In this document: in pieces, positions 19,653 to 30,399 of the stretch
Layout of the letters: every line of letters begins with the position of its first letter
Numbering within the stretch: the first letter of the stretch is position 1
NCBI GenBank assembly: GCA_010279815.1
Contig: QEOQ01000559.1
Coordinates: 616,440-648,396, forward strand
DNA length: 31,957 nt
Direction: 5' to 3'
Origin: Brachionus plicatilis
Lineage: Eukaryota; Rotifera; Eurotatoria; Ploima; Brachionidae
Position numbers and translations under genes: made by a program
Notes under the pieces: model-generated
What the model was told of the DNA's origin: nothing
The model's database searches: none
What the model saw: only the letters and a program-made list of their open reading frames with translations

Positions 19653-21031
19653 ATCAAAAAAATAAAAAATATTTTTTGATCAAATCGAAATAAATCATTT
19701 AAACAGTTTATTAGAGAAATAAAAAATGTTGGGAAATATTTTATTTTTTTAATAATTGGAAAAAATGATCGATTTTATACTTTATTTTTGTTTCTTTGAT
19801 TTTATTTGAATGGAATTATGCAAATTTTATTTATTAAATTTTTTTTTATTTCGAGTCATAGTTTTTGGCACAAAAGTTTTTTTTTTTAATTTGCTAGCTT
19901 AAAATTGGTACCTACAATTTAAATTTATTAGTTCTCATTTAACTAATTTGATCATTTTTTTGATAAAATTATGTCTTGTTGTCTTTTTCGTTCCAGTTTG
20001 GGAAAAAAATTTTTGCCAAGCTATTGCATTGAATTAATGGCGTGTGCTTGTCTATTTGGAAATTTGTTCTATATTGTTTAAATTTGAAGAAAATTTCTAA
20101 ATGAATTTTATTTAAATCTCAAAATTGATAAAACAATTTAACATAATTGATACCAAATAGAGGTTCATGTCGATAATGTGATCAAATGCTAACAAAAAAA
20201 TTTGATCAATGGTATCAAGTCGATTAGGTGAATATTTTGATCCCAAACGTGTTGATAACCAAATTGATGATTAGTATTAAACGAACCAAATATTAAAATA
20301 TAATATTGTGGTCAAAAAAATTTAATGATAAAAATTTATTAAAAGGAAAAAATTGTTTTCATAAAGTTTTTGATAGAATAAAAATTATAAAATAAAAGTG
20401 GATTTAAAAAAAAAATTAATATTGCTTTCAGATTAGATGTTTTCTAAACCTTTTTCACGTTTACACATCATAAGTCCACAAATTGGACATGATACTTGAT
20501 TTTTATGCTTGCTTTTTTTTTAGCATATAATCTAGTTTCGTCACTCACGGTAAAGGCAAACTTGATTAGACATTTTTATAAAAAAAAACAATTCTTTTTA
20601 GTTGCAGGATGAATTTTTTAGAATGCAATTTATTTTATTAAAATTTTTAAAATTTCAAATTTTTGTTTATTATTTTAGTTTTTAGTTGCAGTAATTACAT
20701 ATATTTTATCGAATTAAAAATTATTAAAAATTTTCAAAAAAATTTAGAAATTTAAATTTAGAGATCTGGTTCTTAAACCCGAAATTCTACCATAAGCAAA
20801 ATATGAAGTTTGACGCAAATTTAAATGCATGATGAGTGCTAATTATAAACCATCTTATATTTGAACAATCATGGTTTTTGCATATTAAATTCTTATTTTA
20901 ATTTGTCAATGGGACTTAAACTTTAATTAAATAATAAATAAAAAAATAAATATTATATTTAAAGTAATTCAATTATCTGTTCTAAGTTAATTAATTTTAA
21001 ACATTGACTTTTAAAATTTCAAATATTCATA
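19653..21031. other. AT-rich intergenic stretch
   Basis: I see no supportable gene here. A patch at 20433-20573 on the minus strand could encode a small Cys-containing peptide (VSCPICGLMMC) if a 41-base intron were accepted, but the evidence is weak. The promoter of the minus-strand gene ending at 16723 may lie here. Confidence 0.4.
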
Positions 21032-21040
21032 GCATAAAAA

Positions 21041-21493
21041 GGGGTTGTGAAGTTCGTTTCAATTCGATCATTTCAATTCATAAAAATTTGAATATCTATA
21101 TGGAATTTTTTATTATATGGAATAATTTTTTACTATATGGAATAATTTAGTTCTATAAAATGCTTAATTATAAGCAAATTTGCTTAATGCAGTAAAAGAA
21201 GTCTGCAAAATACTCTGCAATTTTCTGCATTTTGCACGCCATTAAAAAGTATTCTAGTCAACTGTGCAATTACATTGCAGAATTTTTGCAGACATATATT
21301 TTCGGATTAAGCAAAGTTGCTTAAACATTAATATTTTATTTATTTATTTTTTTTAATTTGCCTATGTGGCTGAAATAAATAAATAATAATAATAATTAAG
21401 CATTTTACAGAACTAAATTATTCCTTATAGTAAAAAAGTAATTCAAATTTTTCTGAATTGAAACGATCGAATTGAAATGAACTTCACAACCCC
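21041..21493. mobile_element. Mutator-like MITE with nested centre
   Basis: The left end begins GGGGTTGTGAAGTTCGTTTC and the right end is its complement with few mismatches; the inverted arms run about 130 bases. Perfect 9-base target-site duplications GCATAAAAA flank it at 21032-21040 and 21494-21502. The terminal pattern GG..TTGTGAA.TTC resembles the family at 5142, 14046 and 17212. The centre holds two copies of a self-complementary word close to TTAAGCAAATTTGCTTAA (about 21168 and 21312) bracketing TCTGCAAAAT-type repeats, possibly a further insertion. There is no coding capacity. Confidence 0.82.
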
Positions 21494-21829
21494 GCATAAA
21501 AAAATCAAAATTAAATTCAGTTTTCCGCTTCATCTGTTGCTTAATTAATTAGACTCAGGTGTAAAATTAAATGGCAAAATTAAGTATTAATTTAAAAAAA
21601 ATCACGAGAATTAACTATTAACAAAAATTATCTAAAGTAATCATCAAAATATCTAACTCTTTGATAAAAAAAAATAGACTTTGAATAAGTTTTTTTGTAA
21701 TATTTTTTTAGGTTTTAAACTTATTTTTTTATTACCTAGTAAGAAGAAAATAATATTTTTTGATGTCACATCATTAATTTTTTGTTAATTTTATAATTTT
21801 TTTATACCAAGAGTTAGCTGTTTTGTTAT

Positions 21830-22450
21830 TCATTAAATCATGACTAAGAAAATGTCTTTCTGAACAAGAAAATAAAACTTAAAGGCATTGTGATAAGTGA
21901 TGGTTTAGACATAGCTTTCACTCAACTCAAAAAGTCTATTCTTTAAAGGTACGGATTAATCATTTTCTTGAGATTTCCTTCCTTATTAATAAAAATAAAA
22001 AAGTAGCCATATCATTTGAAAAAAGAAGAGATTATTTCCGGTTTGTTGTTTAGTATGTCATTTATGAAAATGCTAAAAAGAAGTGGACTGATTCCTGATC
22101 TTTAACTGGATATTGATCACTTAAATATTCATTTATATTTGCTATAAATGATCCTGAATGAAGAAATAATCTAATTCTTAACTTAATAAACTTAATCAAT
22201 ACTTATTTTTTTAAACATATTATCTCTATTTGTTTAATCAATAAACTAGACTGAAAACCTAAAATTTGAAACAGCCCAAATATAAAAAAAAAATAATAAT
22301 CTAATTCAGTAAATAAGATAAGGAGGAAGTTTAAATCTTATTTACTTATAGATTAATCCATCTCCAACATGAGCTTTAGATATGTCGAAATATAAGCAAA
22401 ACACCTTTTTCTTTCTACTAAAGACTACTATTTTTTGAATGAGAAAATAA
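21830..22450 (-). pseudogene. decayed LINE reverse transcriptase
   Basis: Translated on the minus strand with frameshifts, the region shows reverse transcriptase landmarks in the right order. The first is VFCLYFDISKA followed by GDGLIYK (about 22415-22340; normally FDISKAFD...HDGLIYKL). The second is a QESV remnant of QGSVLSP (about 22100). The third is SIFINDILNNKPEIIS (about 22070-22025), and directly after it comes a frameshifted NDMATFLF that corresponds to the catalytic FADD segment. Several stops and frameshifts make it clearly dead. It is unrelated in orientation and degree of decay to the LINE at 14118-15846. Confidence 0.65.
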
Positions 22451-23971
22451 AGATTCCTTTTTTTCCAGGGCTGTCAAATATTTAAACATGTGTAACCTGT
22501 AGCTCACTTTTTCAGCATATGTTTTTAATTCTTTGCTTTTTAATATTTTTTTATTATTTATATAAATTTTTTATGTGAATTTTTTTGGGGTCAAAAATAA
22601 TTAAAATAGTTTTTTTTTTATTTATGTTTTTTTTTTTAATAAAACTGTAGTATGTAACTTAAAAATTGTGGAATCAAAAGTGAATTCACGTTATCTTTAT
22701 TTTATCTTTTTTACTTTTATTTGATATTCTTTTATATAGAATTTTAAAGTAGCTTGAGCTCGACACAGATAAACAAATAAATTAAATTAATTTTTTTTAA
22801 ATGACAACTAATACTTATAACTTACTAATAATACATAAAATTTACTTTTTTTCAACTGGCAAATAAACAAAATTAATTGACAATTTAATATTTTTTTAAT
22901 TGTCGTTAAATCTAAGTGAATGACTCTTTAATATTAACTCATTTTTAATTGTATTTTATTTAATTTTTTTAATTAATTAAGAGATAATAATTTTTTGAAA
23001 CCGGTCAAATTACTTATTCTATTTTTATACCTGAATAACCATATGATACATTAGCAAATAAAATATTTAAATATTTTTTTTTTGTGAAAATTAAAATTAA
23101 TTAAATGGATTTTAAAACTGTTTTTTACGAGCAGTTTTACTAGGCGTGTTTTTAGATAAGCTTGATTTGTGACCCCAATCACAATTTTATTCATTTATTT
23201 AAAAAATTACGCCAGATTTGAAGATGATTAAAAAAATTAAATATAAAAGTATAAAATTATAAAAAAAATTCCTCCTAAAAAAATTAAATTATTTTTGTGT
23301 CTTTTTAAAAATCAAGATTACATGCCTAAAAAAAAAAAAAAAAAATTTACAATTTTTATTTAAAATTAAATAATAAAATTTTCAACTTGTTGTTTGTTAG
23401 TTATTTTTTTTTTTTACATAGAATAAAAATAAATTTTATTTCTAAATATTTTTACTTTTTTTTTTAAAAGATAAAATTAATTAAAATCGCTCTCAATTTT
23501 TTTTAATCTAAAAGTATAGTTATAAATCATCAAGTTGAATGAATTTCTATATTGGTCATTAAATTTTTTAAAATTTTGATTTTTAATGATAATATTTTAT
23601 TGAGATTTCAATATTAAACAACAAAAATGTGATTCTGTCTTATAGACTGATTTACAAATAAAATATTTTATAATGAATTTAATTATTACTTAATATCTTA
23701 ATAGAATAAAAAATCAAACTGTTATAATAGCATAAAAGATTATTTATAGAATTAAAAAAAAAACTGAATCTTTAATGATTTTTACTCCTGAAAACAATTA
23801 AAAAATTCTTTTAATTAAAAATTCTTAATGATGATCATTAAAATTTGACAATTAACTCAAATTGTGTTGATTTTTCAAATTAAAATTTAATTCTTATTTA
23901 TTAAACAATTTATTTCCAAAAAAAATATTAAAAATTTACCCAACAAAAATAGAAATTAATCGAAAATATAT
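22451..23971. other. AT-rich intergenic stretch
   Basis: No gene is seen. A short word string GAGCTCGACACAGATAAACAAATAAAT (split here: GAGCTCGACACAG at 22757, then an A-rich tail) resembles a retrotransposon 3' end, and a comparable string lies at about 30765. The stretch precedes the 3' end of the synaptotagmin-like gene. Confidence 0.35.
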
Positions 23972-26900
23972 CTAAAATATTAAAGAGTGCCATTTCTGGA
24001 CCATTTCTCCATCGCTGGCAATGGCTGATTTCAAGTGCGAAACGTACTCGTCATGTCCGGGCTGATCATCTAAATAAAATAAAATTAAAATCAAACTTAG
24101 ATAAAATAAATATTTCTGAATACCATAGATAATACAACCTATCAAATTTTTGCTTGTTAACAGCCTTTTAGAGTATACATAGATGATGAGACGTGCATTT
24201 TCGACCTGATACGCAGCTAAATTGAATTCAAACATTTCCTCATAAACTGGATTTAAGGTCGATTTTTTCAAAGACGTCTGATACTTGGTCTCAACATTGT
24301 CCACTGTTAAGACAACTCTTACAAAAGTATCTAAATATTTTTTTTAATGATATAAAAGCCCACAGTTTATTAAGAAAAATTACTTGGAGATTTATCTGGT
24401 ATGGTACGATCAATTAAATTGCTGCCTTTTAAAATTTTGACTAGTAAATTTCCTAGTAAAGCATCATATTTAAGTCCTATTAAGAGCTCTGGTTTTTCGG
24501 TCCTATTGGTCAGACTGTTCAATGATGGCACTGAATTGACAGACGAAATCTCTTCTAAATTTTGACTAGAGTCAGATTTTTTCTTGAAAATAAATAAAAT
24601 ATTTTAATTTTAATTTTAACAGAATAAAATGGAGACAGTGATTTTTGAAAAAATTTTTCTTAATTTAATTTTTTTGAAATTTTCAAAATTTTTCTAAAAA
24701 AATAAAAATTTAACTTTTGAATTTTTTTTTAATAAATGCAAGGCCTTAATTTTCCGAATCGCTTCCATCTCCACTGTCTCAAAAGATTGCTTACTTTGAA
24801 TTCCTCGAAATACAAGGTTACATAATTATACTGATCGTTGAGTGTCAAATTGCCAAGATTGTACAAAGCTTGACTCAGAGGCTTACTCGTTCCGAATGAT
24901 TCTTTCACACACAAAATAATTGCGATGCTTAACTCGGCCAAATCATCTGAAAAAAAAGAGAAGATTTTTTAAATTTAAAAAAAAAAATTTTTTCTTTTTT
25001 TAGATACATTTTTCAATGTTTGGAAAATAAAAATTTTCATCAAAATTCAATATTTCACTATATTCTTTGGTGCTTGTTTTGTATTTGGGAGCTTTTTCTT
25101 GATTTAATAGAGTTACATGAAACTGAATTTTGGACACCGATTTGGGCTTTTCGCTGAATAGGATTTTGTTTGATTGTATTATGGTCACTGTGAGCACATG
25201 AGTATTTTTGTCCCAGTACAAGCGAAGACAAACTCTGCCACTCGGATTCACACTCAAATAAGAATTTTCAAATATGCTAGCTTGTTTGGTCAATCTCTGT
25301 GCGAGAAAAAAAAATTAATTTTTTAATAATATTGTTAAAGAAAAATTTAAAAAAATTTTTTTTTAAAAAAAAGTTAAAGAAAAAAAGATGGGCTTAAAAA
25401 AAATTTTAATTTACTCGGACAATTAGTGGAGTATTGGACGCACTGAACGATTCTCTAAGACTAGGCGCTGTGCGCAAAATTTTCGGCGTGCTCTTTGGGC
25501 TCGAGTTGGCACTGTTTATGCCATTGCTTGAATCGTCTTGGTCAATAGCTTTTTCTTTGGAAAGCTTTTGGGAAATTATTCTCTTATATGTGTCCAAACT
25601 GAGCGCCAAATGTGACTGTTTTCTAGGTGACAGAAAATTTTGTCCTTGGTATAAATTGTCTGCCTTGGCTGCTTGTTCCTTTACAGGACCGGTGTACGTA
25701 TTCAAAAAGTACTGGCGCCGGTCCTCTTCGTAACTTTTTGAAATGGACGGCGACTGTGATCGGGACGCTTTTCTTATCATCTTTTTGAGTCTCTTGCTTT
25801 TGGTGCTCACTTTTTCCTTCAGACTTGGCTTGTGGTGTTGGGTTAAAATAGTGGGTATCTGAGCAACCAAAGGCGATTTTCTGTCGTCACTCTCTTCCTG
25901 ATTGCTTAATCCGGGACTACTGCTGCAACTTGGCGAGTTTTCGGTGGTGTTGGGTGATGGCACTGCCTGTTTTAGGAGTTTTTCGCTGGAATTTTGCAAT
26001 TTATCAGATTCTTCTTCTTTGTGACAATAGTTGGGTATGCTTGTTTCTTAAAAATGAGAAAAATTCAATTAAAAAAATGGAATAAATTAAGATCTAGGGT
26101 GATTGACTGACTTTTTTCTAAATTATTGTTATTTTCTTGACAATCTTTGTCATGAGTCTCATTTGATGTGTCAAGATTAAACGAGAGTTTTTTTAATAAA
26201 GTTGTAGATAAGAGGGAACTGTTTCTTGCCGAAAGAGATGTGGCTGAAGAGGAATTTTGAGGCAAAGATGCGGCGAGCAGCGAGCCTGATGGCGCCGACT
26301 GACTGTTTTCATTTGACGGTGCCGATTCGGCCCTGTGCACCGGACTCTTGAAAATGTCCGTGGACGAAATGGCTGAAGTGCTCAATTTACTTGGCTCTGA
26401 TGTCAATTTTTGAGTTGGATAATACTTTTTCAAAGGTATTATTGAGTTCAGTTCTAATCTGGCATGGTTGTGAATTGCAGTGTCATCTTCGTCTGATGTC
26501 ACATCACCAAGACCGTAGCCTTTATTAATATTTAGGATTAAAAAATTGAAAACAAAAAGTAATTATTTTATTTGTACTATTAAAAAAAAATTTTATCTTT
26601 TCAAATGACATTTTATAATTCGAGTGATTTAATTTTTCTAAGTATTCGAAGAGAAAAATTAATTTTTCTATTGAACCATTCATTTTTTTTTAAATTAATC
26701 TAAATAATAGTCTTTCTATTTCGAGTTGGAAATTTATTCTTCTAAAAATTATTTTTTACTCAGGATTTGACTGATTTTTTTTTAATCAATAAAATTTGGC
26801 AGCTAAAATTAAATAAACTGGCATTCTGCTAAAAAATTTTTTGTTCAATATTTATTAAATTACTTTTTCGATTTTTTTCACGGAAAAAATTATTGAAATT

Positions 26901-27247
26901 TTCAAAATTTACATTGACTGTAGTAGAGCTTAATTAATTTTTGCTAAAAAATTATTTTCTTCTACTGAACCTTACTTTTTAATTAATTAATCTATATAAT
27001 TGTATTTTTATTTCCAGTTTTGAAAAATTTTTGCTTCAATAAATTATTTATTTGTGCAGAATTTGACTGATTTTTTTAATCAATAAAATTTGACAATAAA
27101 AATAAAAAAACTGCCATTTTGCCATAAATATTTTATTTTATTTTTAAAAAATAAATTTTTTTTTAATTTTTAAGAAAAAAAACATTTGAATTCTCAAAAT
27201 TTACCTTGATTGTAGTAGAACGGTATGCACATGTATTTGGAGAGCAT
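23972..27247 (-). CDS. SYT14/SYT16-like: synaptotagmin-14/16-like tandem C2 domain protein
   Basis: Eight exons join in phase: 27247-27205, 26519-26112, 26046-25415, 25296-25008, 24946-24795, 24582-24384, 24330-24124, 24069-23972. The total is 2028 bases, 675 residues plus stop. The start is chosen because an in-frame TAA lies two codons upstream. Residues 1-370 are Ser-rich, basic in places and probably disordered. C2A spans about 380-510 (VCLRLYWDKNTHVLTVTIIQ ... ILNFDENFYF). C2B spans about 530-675 (LLIGLKYDALLGNLLVKILK ... TLNPVYEEMFEFNL ... NLIGCIIYG) and ends GEMVQKWHSLIF. The acidic calcium-binding loop residues of active synaptotagmins are missing (SPNTFVRV instead of SDPYVKV; YSKRLLTSKNLIG in loop 3). 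This matches the calcium-independent Syt14/16 group, thought to act in membrane trafficking. No N-terminal membrane helix is seen, as in Syt16. Confidence 0.88.
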
Positions 27248-27462
27248 TCTTTACATCTAAGTTCGATTGCTGTTTTCCAAAAAAAAAAATTCTCTTGTCG
27301 TTTTTATATTTTATTTATTAATAAACTTTGATTAATTAAACATAGGTTTTATTCGTTTCCTTTTTGTGCTCTAAAAATTTATCATTGATTTAAAATAATT
27401 GACAGCGCCTTATCAAAAAAAGAACAGACATAAAAGCTAGAAAAAATTTATGATAATATTTC

Positions 27463-27580
27463 AGCGCGAACACGAAATCCAACCACTTTCCTATCACCTT
27501 AAAAAAGCCTAGTGGCTCTGTGTGCCATGAGAATTGAGATCGAAACGTGGCGGATATTCACCTGAGATAAATTTTTACAT
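27463..27580 (-). promoter_or_regulatory. GC-richer block upstream of the synaptotagmin-like gene
   Basis: This block stands out from AT-rich surroundings and lies about 220-330 bases upstream of the Syt14/16-like start codon. On the minus strand it holds two donor-like sequences, CTCAG|GTGAAT and TTAAG|GTGATA. It may therefore be a non-coding first exon or a core promoter. No family or coding evidence is seen. Confidence 0.35.
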
Positions 27581-27827
27581 TTTTTTAATAATTTTCTATT
27601 TAAAAATAATAAAAATTATCATTTTTGTGTTCAGTTTATTAAATTACAGATTCTAAATTTAAATTTAAAAATGAGAAATAAAAGCAAAAAATTAATCTCT
27701 TCATACTTTAAAATCGAGACCCCATTTCTGCTGATAAAATCTTGAAAAATTATATAAGCAAAGGAAATATAATCCTGCTTTTATCAATTTTAAATTTATA
27801 TCCTGGCCCAAATACAAATAGATTTGA

Positions 27828-29673
27828 ATGGATACATCAAACCAGGAAATCCGATTAATTCTTAGATTAATTCAAAAGGGAGCCGACGGCAGCGCTTGGG
27901 AAGCAGTTTCATTAAATCGCTCGATCCGGTAATAATTTTTTAATGCCATCTTTTTTTTTTTTAAATTAATTACACATAAATTTTTCACCGAGTACCTTCT
28001 GCTCTTATTTAATATTATGCCTTGTCTATTTCGAATGATTGTACGAATTAATTTGATTAAAAAATGAAAAGGTGAGAAAATAATTTTTTCTGATTATTTA
28101 GAAGAGACTCTTAGCCTGAAATTTTTGAAAAGTATTTAATTAAATATTAGATGACAATTAGTCGCTTCAATATGAATTAAATTCAGACCTAAACATTTAC
28201 AAAATTAAAAACTAATATCTTTTATTAAATTTCAATTCTTTGGAGACAAATTCTCGTGAAAAAATTACGATTTCACTCAAATATACTCTGGTTTGTAAAC
28301 TAAAATTATCAACAAAAAAATATTAATTTTAAAGAGTTAATTAAATTTTTTTTTAATCTAGCCAAAAAAAGATTCCTAGAATCAAAAATTTCGAGTCGAA
28401 CGCTTCGAATATCTACATAGGTAATTTTTGTTTTAATAAAAATTTAAGCTTTGTGTATGTCATTTGATTCAAAGCAAATGTATCATTTAAATTAAAAACC
28501 AGCAAACTCTTCCTAAGATAAATTATACCCAATTATGAGTCCTGAAATTGTTTAATTATTGATTTTTATTTCAATTCCCTTTAATTCGGAACAAACATAA
28601 AGAATAGCTTGAACATACATTTTTATATTGAAAAGCTTTTCTTTCAGCCAAGCTCTAAGAAAATTATATGAGAGAATTATAATGAAATGGATAGACTAAA
28701 TCATGTAATTTTTGAGCTCCTTGAACAAAGCAAAAAATCACAAAATTTGATCAAATTTAAAATTAAATTTTATTCTTTTAAAAAATGTCACTAATTTTAA
28801 AAAATCCCGCTTACAGTTAACTTATTCTTGTCTTTTTGGTCAATTTTAATATTTTATCAGAGCATCCTGGCATTGATCACGATATAAATCATGTTTAAAA
28901 TTATTTCTCCTTAAGTCTGACAGACTATCTCTAGTCTGGAATAGAAAATAATTTTCTGATTAAAATTATTTTTTTTTAAATTTAAATTAAATCAAAATCA
29001 TTTGTCTGCCAGTATTTAAAATCGAATCTCTGATGATCATTTTAAAAATAAAAATATCTTATCTTATTAAATTTTTTAAAAATTATATTGAAAAAAATTT
29101 TTCTTTTAAAATTGTTGACAGAGTTAAGCTAAATTTATAGAGTCGAATTTTCTAATGTTCCAGGCACCCAGATACATTAGTCTTTGAATCGAAAAAGTAA
29201 CTCAATTATGTTACTCGGTATTAGGATTTTGAGAAAATTATTCTCAATTTAAGTGAAATAAAATAATAATTTTTATTTTCGTATTTTTAACTATTGACTT
29301 TGGAATTGTTTAGGCATGAATGCAGTTGATAATTGATATTTTTACCTAACTGAGAATAATTGCCATTAAAATAAATAAAAATTGAGAAGATTCTAAATAG
29401 CTTTGACAGAGTTAATGGATAATTGGGGAAAAAAAAATTCAAATAAACTTTTTAAGTGTGCATTTTATATCTAGTTTAAATATGACTGACAACAAAATTA
29501 TCAAGAGAATTAAATTGAGGACTAAATTTATTTAAAATAATTTATACACAAAAATGAATAAATAAATAAGAAAAATTTAAAATTTTTTTTTAATATTCAG
29601 GAAAAAGTCAACTTTGCGTCATCCTGTTCCCATCAAGTTTTATCAGTTTAGTACTGATGAAAATTTGACTTGA
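27828..29673 (+). CDS. small unrecognised spliced gene, about 85 residues
   Basis: Exon 1 is 27828-27928 (start ATG preceded by an in-frame TGA; encodes MDTSNQEIRLILRLIQKGAD and 13 further residues; donor CG|GTAATA). Exon 2 is 28362-28420 (acceptor AATCTAG; encodes QKKIPRIKNFESNASNIYI; donor AG|GTAATT). These two agree in phase and look coding. For the 3' end I favour exon 3 at 29172-29196 (DTLVFESK, donor GTAACT) and exon 4 at 29601-29673 (STLRHPVPIKFYQFSTDENL, stop, then AATAAA at 29676). All junction phases agree. Alternative last exons at 28652 or 28862 are possible. I do not recognise the family. If exon 4 is right, it overlaps the end of the convergent homeobox gene by 26 bases. Confidence 0.45.
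28421..29590. other. intronic or intergenic AT-rich stretch
   Basis: Apart from the 25-base candidate exon at 29172-29196, I see nothing supportable here. Two good polypyrimidine-AG acceptors at about 28651 (CTTTTCTTTCAG) and 28861 (ATTTTATCAG) lead only into very short open frames. Confidence 0.35.
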
Positions 29674-30271
29674 CAAATAAAGAGTCGACTAGGTTTGAGT
29701 CGTAATGGGCGGCTTCGCTTGCAGATGGTTTTTTGGTCTTTTTGTATTTGGCTCGTCTGTTTTGGAACCACACAGAAATTCTTTCGATTGAGAGGCCCAA
29801 TTTGTCAGACAATCTATCGACTACATGGACCTCGGGGTAGTGGGATTTTTGAAAAACAGCTTCAAGTGTATCGACTTGCTGCTTGGAAAACTGGGTCCTG
29901 GACCTTCGCTTTGACTTTGTTTCGCGTTTTACTTTTTCTTTCGATTCCGAGTTGATTTCAGGCGAAGAATTGTCTGATGTGTGAGGACTTGTGTAGCTGG
30001 GTTGTGGGGAATTGCGGAGAGAGTCGTCGCTGGTTAAATTGTTGGATGCCGTAGTGGAGACTGGACTTGATGTAGTAGTGGTGGTTAGGGTGCTGTTAGT
30101 TGAGTTGTCTGTCGCGATGGAATTGTTCATGTAAGAATAGTCGATTTGAGAGGTGTAGTCTGAGGAAAATCCGTAATTTTGGTATGGAAGTGTGGAGTAC
30201 TGATAGTTGTAGTAATAATTGTAGGGATAAAAGTAATTAAAGTTTTGTTGATTAAGGTTGTAGTTTTCCAT
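29648..30271 (-). CDS. paired-class (PRD-like, Q50) homeodomain protein
   Basis: Single exon, 207 residues. The homeodomain occupies about residues 121-180: RRSRTQFSKQQVDTLEAVF, then HYPEV, and recognition helix RISVWFQNRRAKYKK. Diagnostic residues R5, F8, L16, W48, F49, N51 and R53 are all present. Residue 50 is Gln, excluding the Lys50 bicoid/goosecoid/Otx type. Residue 44 is Ser where PRD-class proteins usually have Gln (QVWF). No paired domain or other known motif is visible. The N-terminus (1-50) is rich in Tyr, Asn and Gln, and residues 56-105 are Ser/Thr-rich, as in activation domains. The family binds TAAT-type sites in the nucleus and regulates development. The subfamily cannot be assigned. 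The lack of an intron in the homeodomain is notable, as many PRD-class genes have one. Confidence 0.88.
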   Translation of the reverse strand: MENYNLNQQNFNYFYPYNYYYNYQYSTLPYQNYGFSSDYTSQIDYSYMNNSIATDNSTNSTLTTTTTSSPVSTTASNNLTSDDSLRNSPQPSYTSPHTSDNSSPEINSESKEKVKRETKSKRRSRTQFSKQQVDTLEAVFQKSHYPEVHVVDRLSDKLGLSIERISVWFQNRRAKYKKTKKPSASEAAHYDSNLVDSLFVKSNFHQY

Positions 30272-30334
30272 TGTTAAATAAATTTTTATTTTTTAATGTC
30301 AATGCTGATGATTCAACTGGCACCGTTCGAAGCT

Positions 30335-30342
30335 TTTTTATA
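30335..30342 (-). promoter_or_regulatory. TATA box of the homeobox gene
   Basis: On the minus strand GTATAAAAAAGC lies about 65 bases upstream of the start codon. An initiator-like CCAGTTG follows about 24 bases downstream (A at 30318). This spacing is slightly short but compatible with a TATA-driven start and a leader of about 45 bases. Confidence 0.5.
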
Positions 30343-30399
30343 CATTCAACTCTTGCAACTGTTGGTACCAAGTTCACAAATTAGAGTCATAACTAATCG

